Of a DNA stretch of 13,919 bases, positions 1-5,385 are shown in pieces. The position numbers and the translations under genes were made by a program. Location: positions 1-13,919 of the forward strand of contig JAGHTR010000051.1 in the NCBI GenBank assembly GCA_018065205.1, read 5' to 3'. The DNA is from Candidatus Colicola caccequi (GTDB taxonomy: Bacteria > Bacteroidota > Bacteroidia > Bacteroidales > Paludibacteraceae). A model generated the notes under the pieces. It had not been told where the DNA came from. It saw nothing but the letters and a program-made list of their open reading frames with translations, and searched no databases. Every line of letters starts with the position of its first letter. Positions within the stretch are counted from its first letter, which is position 1.

Positions 1-203
1 GCCTTTTGGTTAGAAACTGTCAGAGCCGGAGCGGCACTGAGTTGATTGAAGTTCGCAACTTGAGCTTTCTCAAGCTGAACTTTCTGCATTTGCTCTACAG
101 CAACAGGGGCTTTCTTTACGAGTTGAGCCTTCTGTGCTACGGGAGCAGCGCTTGCGCTAAAGACTAATAAAATAGCGCAAACGAGTGAGAAAAACTTCTG
201 CAT
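1..203 (-). CDS. Secreted Lys/Ala/Gln-rich protein of unknown function (5' part only)
   Basis: Reading leftward from an ATG at 203-201, an open frame runs off the window edge after 67 codons. It begins with a clear signal peptide: MQKFF, a hydrophobic stretch LVCAILLVF, then SASAAPV with a likely cleavage after an Ala around residues 18-20. The visible mature part is rich in Lys, Gln, Val and Ala (KAQLVKKAPVAVEQ, then MQKVQLEKAQV), suggesting an amphipathic or coiled segment, followed by NFNQLSAAPAL. I do not recognise the family. A Bacteroidetes-type promoter lies upstream (289-320), implying a leader of roughly 80 nt. The gene is divergent from the exported-protein pair at 376-2075. The start is chosen because it is the only Met preceding the signal peptide. 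Function is unknown; export beyond the inner membrane is inferred from the signal peptide alone. Confidence 0.75.
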   Translation of the reverse strand, partial: MQKFFSLVCAILLVFSASAAPVAQKAQLVKKAPVAVEQMQKVQLEKAQVANFNQLSAAPALTVSNQK

Positions 204-288
204 AAAAACTTTGTTTTTTTGTTAATAATAATGTTTATTTGTACCCGCGTTTTGACGCGCGTGGTGTCCGTTTTTGTGAATTTGGTCG

Positions 289-320
289 CAAAATTACATT
301 TTTTTTTACATATATGCAAA
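289..320 (-). promoter_or_regulatory. Bacteroidetes-type promoter for the minus-strand secreted protein
   Basis: On the minus strand, TTTG (320-317) is followed by exactly 20 bp and TAATTTTG (296-289), matching the known Bacteroidetes -33/-7 pattern TTTG...TAnnTTTG. It points at the start codon at 203, giving a leader of about 80 nt that contains a small CGCGT/ACGCG hairpin (246-259). The promoter is back-to-back with the plus-strand promoter at 325-356. Confidence 0.7.
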
Positions 321-324
321 TTTT

Positions 325-356
325 TTTGCGTATTTCTGAAAAAAATCGTATCTTTG
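325..356 (+). promoter_or_regulatory. Bacteroidetes-type promoter for the 376-2075 operon
   Basis: TTTG at 325-328, a 20-bp spacer, then TATCTTTG at 349-356, a match to TTTG-N20-TAnnTTTG. Only 19 nt separate the -7 element from the ATG at 376, so the leader is very short, about a dozen nucleotides. The flanking DNA is strongly A/T-rich. With the opposing promoter it forms a symmetric unit centred near 322.5 (GCAAA-TTTT-TTTGC). Confidence 0.75.
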
Positions 357-375
357 CAGTCAAATTTGTGTATTT

Positions 376-765
376 ATGTTTAAAAGATTATTGGTAATAG
401 GATGTTTATGTTCTACGACGTTTATGTGGGCGCAGCACGTAACCATCACCCTCCTAAGTGGTGAAGCATGGAGTGAAGCCGTGGAAAAAATAGGATACCT
501 GCAAATTCGTCAGGATAGCATGTTCCTAATCAACAAGGACGGCATAGAAATAGGCAAGTCTGCTTTAGCAGATATACATAAAATGGCGATAACGGACTCT
601 CCAACCGCCTTACCGGAGGTTATTCAACAGGATGCGTTACATCTCTCGGGCGTGCACGTATATAATATACAAGGAATGCCTGTCAGTTCGGATTGGGAGA
701 CATTGCCTGCCGGTGTGTATTTATGGCAGCAAGGAACACAGATTTATAAAATAGAAAAACAATGA
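376..765 (+). CDS. Small exported protein with a type IX sorting-like C-terminal tail
   Basis: This is a 129-residue protein with an N-terminal signal peptide (MFKRLLVIGCLCSTTFMWAQ, probable cleavage after Ala19 or Gln20). A Cys at residue 10 has a lipobox-like context, but a 9-residue signal would be too short, so type I cleavage is likelier. Residues 41-72 contain a pattern common in exported Bacteroidetes proteins (strand, KDG turn, then ADIHKMAI). Residues 93-129 resemble a type A T9SS C-terminal signal: VHVYNIQGMPV, LPAGVYLWQQG, and a Lys-ending tail YKIEKQ. Between signal peptide and tail only about 70 residues remain, so there is no room for a catalytic domain. The stop overlaps the next start by 4 bp (ATGA at 762), so the two are translationally coupled. 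The T9SS assignment is by resemblance to the motif. A PorQ gene elsewhere in the window shows the system is plausible here. Confidence 0.7.
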   Translation: MFKRLLVIGCLCSTTFMWAQHVTITLLSGEAWSEAVEKIGYLQIRQDSMFLINKDGIEIGKSALADIHKMAITDSPTALPEVIQQDALHLSGVHVYNIQGMPVSSDWETLPAGVYLWQQGTQIYKIEKQ

Positions 766-2075
766 GAAGAACAAAGTATATCATTTTTTTGCTATTGAGT
801 GCCATCATGCTGCAAGCACAAACGATTACTCAATGGGGGTTTTATCAACAGGGAGAACTTCTATGGCAGACTGATGCGCGTTTGATAGATTCAATCACCA
901 TTGCCGAACATTCGTTTACAGATTTAACATTTGTAGTAGAGCAGACCGATAGCAATTTGATTATTACGCCTTCGGATGGGGAGCAGACCTATATGTGGCA
1001 ACTGACAACAGATGAGAGTTTGGCGGGGATGGCTAAGTATGTAGGTATGGAAATGCTGACGCCGGAGATGTTCTGGCAAGCGTACATTGATGCAAAATTA
1101 TTTGTACCATCGTTAGATTTGGAGCGAGGGAAGATTGAACTGAACTATGCCGAGAGATATATCACGGAGGGGCAATATACAGTGGTTATTGCCGGTTGTA
1201 ATGATTCAGGACAGCGGACCGGTAAGTTCTTCACCGCCTCCATGCGCCTGCCGGCGCGTCCTGGAAAGCGAGTATTGGTTAATCGTTCTACCGAACCCAC
1301 AGGAAATGAGTCTTGGTTGATGTTCTGGCAAGACGGTAAGGCCATACGTCCTCTGCCTTCCTATCAAATGGACAGCATCACAGTGGCAGTTGTTCAAGAG
1401 CCGGTGACTTTGGCATTAGATGTAACGGATGTGGGCAAGACGACAGCCACCATATCAGTGGAACCATCGCGCCAAGTGGCATATTACTTTGACTATGTGC
1501 CGGCTGAAGCCATGAAGGAGTACACCGATGATGAACAGTTTGCCAATGCCTATATTGACTTCCTAAGGACTAATTACGGGAGCCAATTGGGGGATATAGT
1601 CAGTTATGAAAAGGACTCATATACCTTTACCGAGAAGGACGGTTTAGTCAGTGGCACCGATTATGTAGCTATTGCCGTAGCTATCAATATGGATGATACA
1701 ACGTATATTCCTGCGTTGGCGAAGAAACCATTTACTACGTTGAAAAATGAATATATCGAAGGTCTGGACTTTTCCTTTGATTATTTATCCACCGACAATA
1801 AGGTGCAGATAACATCTACGATGCCGGAAGAAACGTATGTTTGGTGTATTTGGCCCGAATATGAAGTTAAGTCCAAATATGGTGGCTCCGTAGAAAAAGC
1901 ATGGCAGACCGATGCGATTAGGGCAGCCGAGTTGGGATATGTGGATACAGGCGTGTCGTATGTTAATCTGACTTGGGAATGTTGGAGTTCGGGCATCTAT
2001 TACATTGGTGTAGCCGGATATAAAAATGGTCAAACCTCACCGGTAGCCGTTTATAAAATAGACTATCAGTATTGA
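762..2075 (+). CDS. Exported multidomain protein with fibronectin-III-like repeats, function unknown
   Basis: This is a 437-residue protein with a signal peptide (MRRTKYIIFLLLSAIMLQAQ) and no later membrane segment. Internal similarity is visible. A short motif ending DSITI (about 27-47) recurs as DSITV (about 187-208). Each precedes a beta-rich stretch of roughly 100-120 residues, and a third such stretch fills 333-437. Domain two (about 214-327) has the layout often annotated as a fibronectin-III-like module in Bacteroidetes surface lipoproteins: TTATISVEPS, YYFDYVPAEAM, a helical YTDDEQFANAYIDFL, DSYTF, and GTDYVAIAVAIN. Domain one ends QYTVVIAG and domain three YYIGVAGYKNGQTS, the matching last strands. 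No catalytic motif or lipobox is recognised. It is translationally coupled to the preceding small protein by a 4-bp overlap, so the two may act together at the cell surface. No convincing terminator follows; the next promoter starts 6 bp after the stop. Confidence 0.72.
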   Translation: MRRTKYIIFLLLSAIMLQAQTITQWGFYQQGELLWQTDARLIDSITIAEHSFTDLTFVVEQTDSNLIITPSDGEQTYMWQLTTDESLAGMAKYVGMEMLTPEMFWQAYIDAKLFVPSLDLERGKIELNYAERYITEGQYTVVIAGCNDSGQRTGKFFTASMRLPARPGKRVLVNRSTEPTGNESWLMFWQDGKAIRPLPSYQMDSITVAVVQEPVTLALDVTDVGKTTATISVEPSRQVAYYFDYVPAEAMKEYTDDEQFANAYIDFLRTNYGSQLGDIVSYEKDSYTFTEKDGLVSGTDYVAIAVAINMDDTTYIPALAKKPFTTLKNEYIEGLDFSFDYLSTDNKVQITSTMPEETYVWCIWPEYEVKSKYGGSVEKAWQTDAIRAAELGYVDTGVSYVNLTWECWSSGIYYIGVAGYKNGQTSPVAVYKIDYQY

Positions 2076-2081
2076 TTTTTC

Positions 2082-2112
2082 TTGCATATATAAAAAAAAA
2101 GCAGTACCTTTG
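2082..2112 (+). promoter_or_regulatory. Bacteroidetes-type promoter for ybeY
   Basis: TTG at 2082-2084, a 20-bp A-rich spacer, and TACCTTTG at 2105-2112 match the TTTG-N20-TAnnTTTG pattern except for the first T of the -33 box, which is C. The ATG at 2131 follows 18 nt after the -7 element. The promoter sits almost immediately behind the stop of the preceding gene. Confidence 0.7.
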
Positions 2113-2130
2113 TAACCGAATTAGAAAACT

Positions 2131-2568
2131 ATGCTGCATTTTGTTACAGAAAACATAGATATGCCACCCATCAACCCTGCGCGTGTCGAAAATTGGCTCC
2201 GCCGCGTAGCGGCAGGATATGGGTTTGCCTTGGGCGATATCACCTATATCTTCTGCGATGATAATCGCATATTAGAGGTCAATCGTCAGTTCCTGCAGCA
2301 CGACTACTACACCGATGTTATCACCTTTGATTATACTACGCCCGGGCGCGTGAGTGGAGATATATACCTGTCGTTGGAGACAATTCGCAGCAATGCCGAA
2401 ATGGTAGGAGTGGATTATATGGACGAAGTGCATCGTATCCTTGTGCATGGACTACTACACCTGACCGGGCAAGGCGACAAAACGCCGGAAACCAAAGCCG
2501 TCATGACGGAGAAAGAGGATAAGGCGTTAGCGATAATTAACGAAAACGATAACGAAAACGCAAACTAA
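2131..2568 (+). CDS. ybeY: Endoribonuclease YbeY, 16S rRNA maturation / ribosome quality control
   Basis: YbeY is a single-domain zinc-dependent endoribonuclease that helps mature the 16S rRNA 3' end and clear defective ribosomes in the cytoplasm. The 145-residue length fits. Signature segments are YIFCDDNRILEVNRQFLQHD (39-58), TDVITFDY (61-68), SGDIYLSLETIRSNA (75-89), and the metal site HGLLHLTGQGD (106-116). In the classical H-x3-H-x5-H motif the third ligand is replaced by Asp116. From memory, Bacteroides homologues read HGILHLCGxxD, so this looks lineage-typical rather than inactivating. The start at 2131 is preferred over the ATG at 2161 because MLHFVTENIDMP aligns with the usual N-terminus and fits the promoter spacing. 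The last nine residues (NENDNENAN) come from a hexanucleotide repeat and look like a low-complexity addition. A DUF975 gene follows 12 bp later, probably in the same transcript. Confidence 0.95.
   Translation: MLHFVTENIDMPPINPARVENWLRRVAAGYGFALGDITYIFCDDNRILEVNRQFLQHDYYTDVITFDYTTPGRVSGDIYLSLETIRSNAEMVGVDYMDEVHRILVHGLLHLTGQGDKTPETKAVMTEKEDKALAIINENDNENAN
2541..2564 (+). repeat. Four degenerate CGNNAA hexamers at the 3' end of ybeY
   Basis: CGAAAA, CGATAA, CGAAAA and CGCAAA follow one another without gaps. They are in frame and encode the Asn/Glu/Asp/Ala tail of YbeY just before its stop. The same hexamer family occurs in transcript orientation between the SecDF and outer-membrane-protein genes (13455-13515). 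Confidence 0.7.
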
Positions 2569-2580
2569 AATATTTAAATT

Positions 2581-3243
2581 ATGAAAAGAAGTAAAGAGTA
2601 TCGCGAACAGGCGTGGAGCACGCTGAGTTCGTATTGGAATGACATGGCTGTCATCCTTTTAGTTATTATCCTGATTGCCGGTATTGGTAGCGGTATAGGA
2701 TTAGTAGGAACACTGTCCCACATGGACTCACTCAGTATGTTTGGTTCCAGCACCTCATTCATTGCCGCCATATTACTGGTAATGCCGTTGGAGTTCAGTC
2801 TATGCGCTTTGCTATTAAGCATCGTCCGCAAAGAGGAAAACGAAGTTAGTCCGATGCGTCAACTATGGCGTGGATTCCTGGATAACTACACCGCTTACGT
2901 GGTAGCAGGCTTCCTGATGTACATTGTTATCTTCCTCATCTCCATTGTAACCCTCTGCATCGGTGGTATTATCTTCGCCTTAGCCTACTCCATGGTAGCA
3001 TTAGTGATTAAGGATAACCCTGAACTGACAGCCCGCGAAGCCCTGAAAAAGAGCCGTTACATGATGCGCGGACATAAATGGGAATTATTCAAGCTATACT
3101 TTAGCTTCATCGGATGGTACTTCGTTGGTATCCTGACCTGCTGCATCGGTTTCCTCTGGATTACACCCTATATGAATACAGCAATCGTTCACTTCTACGA
3201 GGACGTAAAAGCAGAGTATGAAGCAACCGAGCAAGAGATTTAA
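2581..3243 (+). CDS. DUF975 family integral membrane protein
   Basis: This is a 220-residue polytopic inner-membrane protein. Hydrophobic segments lie at about 22-45, 58-82, 104-124, 125-145 and 172-197, with charged loops between. The first loop is positively charged (RKEENE at 83-88). The C-terminal third carries the pattern that identifies DUF975: a DNPELTAREALKKSR helix (145-159), then MMRGHKWELFKLYFSFIGW, and CCIGFLWITPYMNTAIVHFYED. No enzymatic motif is present and the family role is not established. It lies 12 bp after ybeY with an A/T-rich gap and no promoter, so it is probably co-transcribed. Its TAA stop overlaps the stop of the convergent gene (TTAA, 3240-3243), and transcription probably ends at the hairpin 48-75 bp downstream. 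Confidence 0.85.
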   Translation: MKRSKEYREQAWSTLSSYWNDMAVILLVIILIAGIGSGIGLVGTLSHMDSLSMFGSSTSFIAAILLVMPLEFSLCALLLSIVRKEENEVSPMRQLWRGFLDNYTAYVVAGFLMYIVIFLISIVTLCIGGIIFALAYSMVALVIKDNPELTAREALKKSRYMMRGHKWELFKLYFSFIGWYFVGILTCCIGFLWITPYMNTAIVHFYEDVKAEYEATEQEI

Positions 3244-4646
3244 TAAGCAAATCCTTGGATGGTATATAACTTACCATCACGCAGTATAAGAAGTTGTCCG
3301 TCTTGGACAACTTTTTTTATGGAATAAGGTACAGTCCCCTCGTGCAAATCAGTACCTATTCTTAAACGCAAGCCCACTAAAATAGGATCATGATCAGCAT
3401 AGCGATACATGGATGTATCTGCATACTTATATCCATAGCGGTAGTAGGTGTCTGTATTGAGGTGATAAGGATGTACCGCCGTAATTTGGTCATTCATGGA
3501 GGGCGTTGAAAAACAACGGTCCAAATAGCCCACCTCACCATTATACGAATATGAATAGCCTGCCGAATCCAATCGCATCAATTGGTCCACCAACCCACTC
3601 TCCACTAAGTACTGATTGGGAGCCTCCATGGTGTAATTATTATAATCGCCTAAAAAAAGTATATCCGGGTCTTGGAAGGTGTTGTTCTTGATAATCGAAT
3701 TGGCTTTGGTAATCAGTTTGCGGCAGCTCTCCAGACGCGTATCATCGGTCGTCTCGCTCACTTTAGACAACAAGTGATTTAGACTGAGTACAAACTTACC
3801 GCCTGTGGATAACTGTTCAAAACCAATCATCATCATACGATAATGGAACGCCGAATAGGTAGTTGAATATGGGAATTGCATCTTGCCGTAGGGTTTGACC
3901 TTATCCTTGCGATAAATATAATTGGTCGTCATCGCCGGATACTCATCAAAGCCGGTTTCGGTATAAGCATATACGTCCATACCCTTTGTCTTATTCATTG
4001 CGTTCACCAGCGTCGAGACCGCCTTCCTGCCTTCTTCTAACTCACAGATGGCATAGATATCGGCATCAATATGCACCAATGCCTTGGATATCTTGGTAGT
4101 CTGCGTTTGAAACTGCTCTTCGTTCTCGGCACCATTCTTACCAAAGGTCACCCAGTAATTCTGTATATTAGCACCACATACAACCAACGAAGCATCACCT
4201 AAGTCGGGACGGGTGGTGGGAAAGTCATTATTGGTAAACGTAACCGATTCCACAGCGGTTAATCGTTGATTTGCATCTATTCGTGCCCTTAGGCGCTCAA
4301 TAGTGGCACCTAATCGCACCGAGTTAGATACATCATAATGCAGCGTAATCTTGTCGGCGGCGTTCTGCGCAGCAATGCGATAATAATCGGTTGAGTCGCC
4401 TTCAGATAGCCCTACAGCATACTCTTCCGGCGTACGTAAACGACGGTATGCAATAGTGAGTTGATCATTCCAAGGGTCAATCTCACATACATAGAAAAGG
4501 TTATTAAACGTGACCGTATCCCCTTTATGTCCGGTCCAAGCGGACGGAAAATCGTCCGGGTAGGACACAAAAGCAGTAGCGGCGGACACAAAGTCCGTCG
4601 CTACAAAAAGAATCAATAATATGATTAGTCTTGGAACTTGGCGCAT
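3240..4646 (-). CDS. Exported endonuclease/exonuclease/phosphatase-fold protein
   Basis: This is a 468-residue protein with a signal peptide (residues 1 to about 24). Residues 30-150 form a poorly recognised N-terminal region. The metal-dependent phosphoesterase fold follows: CGANIQNY (157-164, Asn160), DIYAICELEE (196-205, catalytic-type Glu202), SLNHLLSK (288-295, Asn290-His291), FLGDYNNY (331-338, Asp334 and Asn336) and ADHDP (417-421, His419). This is the usual ordered set for DNase I-like extracellular nucleases and phosphodiesterases; the substrate cannot be told from sequence. The tail QDGQLLILRDGKLYTIQGFAY resembles endings of secreted Bacteroidetes proteins and may be a vestigial sorting tail. 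Its start lies 22 bp inside the fumarate reductase iron-sulfur gene, so it is probably read from that operon, although a strong hairpin (4576-4604) follows the overlap. Its 3' end contains the terminator of the opposite operon. Confidence 0.85.
   Translation of the reverse strand: MRQVPRLIILLILFVATDFVSAATAFVSYPDDFPSAWTGHKGDTVTFNNLFYVCEIDPWNDQLTIAYRRLRTPEEYAVGLSEGDSTDYYRIAAQNAADKITLHYDVSNSVRLGATIERLRARIDANQRLTAVESVTFTNNDFPTTRPDLGDASLVVCGANIQNYWVTFGKNGAENEEQFQTQTTKISKALVHIDADIYAICELEEGRKAVSTLVNAMNKTKGMDVYAYTETGFDEYPAMTTNYIYRKDKVKPYGKMQFPYSTTYSAFHYRMMMIGFEQLSTGGKFVLSLNHLLSKVSETTDDTRLESCRKLITKANSIIKNNTFQDPDILFLGDYNNYTMEAPNQYLVESGLVDQLMRLDSAGYSYSYNGEVGYLDRCFSTPSMNDQITAVHPYHLNTDTYYRYGYKYADTSMYRYADHDPILVGLRLRIGTDLHEGTVPYSIKKVVQDGQLLILRDGKLYTIQGFAY
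3291..3318 (+). terminator. Rho-independent terminator of the ybeY-DUF975 operon, embedded in the convergent gene
   Basis: A perfect 9-bp stem, AAGTTGTCC (3291-3299) and GGACAACTT (3305-3313), with a 5-nt loop GTCTT, is followed directly by T at 3314-3318 (seven Ts in a row from 3312). The T-run is on the plus strand only, so it serves the operon ending at 3243. It lies within the last codons of the minus-strand nuclease-like gene, where it encodes part of KKVVQDGQLL. Confidence 0.85.
4576..4604 (-). other. Strong hairpin just after the frdB stop, within the signal-peptide codons of the next gene
   Basis: Two 12-nt arms (4576-4587 and 4593-4604) flank a 5-nt loop and are complementary at 11 of 12 positions. 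The odd pair is G-U on the plus strand and A-C on the minus strand. On the minus-strand operon transcript the hairpin starts 21 nt after the iron-sulfur subunit stop codon. No T-run follows immediately, so it is not a classical terminator; it could stabilise the upstream message or lower expression of the downstream gene. A second smaller hairpin (CGGACG/CGTCCG, 4541-4558) follows. Part of the pattern comes from a 7-codon near-duplication (ATDFVSA/ATAFVSY). Confidence 0.55.
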
Positions 4647-5380
4647 AAGAACTCGCGGTTCAAACGAGCAATGTTAGCCAGGCTGACACTCTTGGGGCAC
4701 TCAGCAGCGCAAGCGCCGGTATTGGTGCAGTTACCAAATCCTAATTCATCCATCTTAGCCACCATGGCTTTAGCACGCTTAGCAGCCTCTATCTTACCTT
4801 GCGGAAGCAGAGCCAACTGACTAACCTTAGCACTGACGAACAGCATAGCACTACCATTCTTACAAGCCGCAGCGCAAGCACCGCAACCAATACATGAAGC
4901 TGCATCCATAGCCTCGTCTGCTACCGGTTTAGGAATAGCAATGGCATTAGCATCCGGTACGCCACCGGTGTTCACGCTTACGAAGCCTCCGGCTTGCATG
5001 ATCTTGTCATAAGCCTGACGATCCACCATCAAGTCCTTGATTACAGGGAAAGCACGGCTACGCCAAGGCTCCACTGTAATCGTTTCGCCATCGTGGAAAT
5101 GACGCATGTGCAATTGGCAGGTTGTAATAGCGCTGTCTGGTCCATGAGGATGACCATTTACATACATTGAGCACATACCGCAGATACCTTCGCGACAATC
5201 ATGATCGAATGCAATAGGATCTTTCTTCTCGGCAATCAGTTGCTCATTGAGGATATCAATCATCTCAAGGAAAGATGCTCCTTGGAAGATATGTTTCAAC
5301 TCATACGTCTCAAAATGACCTTGAGCCTTCGGTCCGGCCTGACGCCAAACACGAACTTTGATATTAATATAACTATCCAT
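4625..5380 (-). CDS. frdB: Fumarate reductase/succinate dehydrogenase iron-sulfur subunit
   Basis: This is the electron-transfer subunit of membrane complex II, carrying electrons between the flavoprotein and the quinone/heme-bearing membrane anchor. It has 251 residues. The N-terminal ferredoxin-type domain has the [2Fe-2S] ligands Cys62, Cys67, Cys70 and Cys88 (DCREGICGMC, then ITTCQL). The C-terminal domain has CIGCGACAAAC (Cys163, 166, 169, 173) and CTNTGACAAECP (Cys218, 224, 228). These fit the usual sharing of ligands between a [4Fe-4S] centre (163, 166, 169, 228) and a [3Fe-4S] centre (173, 218, 224). The gene lies 5 bp after the flavoprotein gene, and its last 22 bp overlap the next gene. 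Bacteroidetes use this complex mainly as a fumarate reductase, so frdB is preferred over sdhB; direction cannot be read from sequence. Confidence 0.95.
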   Translation of the reverse strand: MDSYINIKVRVWRQAGPKAQGHFETYELKHIFQGASFLEMIDILNEQLIAEKKDPIAFDHDCREGICGMCSMYVNGHPHGPDSAITTCQLHMRHFHDGETITVEPWRSRAFPVIKDLMVDRQAYDKIMQAGGFVSVNTGGVPDANAIAIPKPVADEAMDAASCIGCGACAAACKNGSAMLFVSAKVSQLALLPQGKIEAAKRAKAMVAKMDELGFGNCTNTGACAAECPKSVSLANIARLNREFLCAKFQD

Positions 5381-5385
5381 AATCT

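Noticed and set aside
385..410. Lipoprotein reading of the 129-residue protein (Cys10 after VIG)
   Set aside because: A signal of nine residues is too short for lipoprotein processing; the later WAQ site fits ordinary signal cleavage better.
2161..2163. Alternative YbeY start at the second ATG
   Set aside because: It would remove the N-terminal strand (LHFVTENID) that matches the usual start of Bacteroides YbeY, and the first ATG fits the promoter distance.
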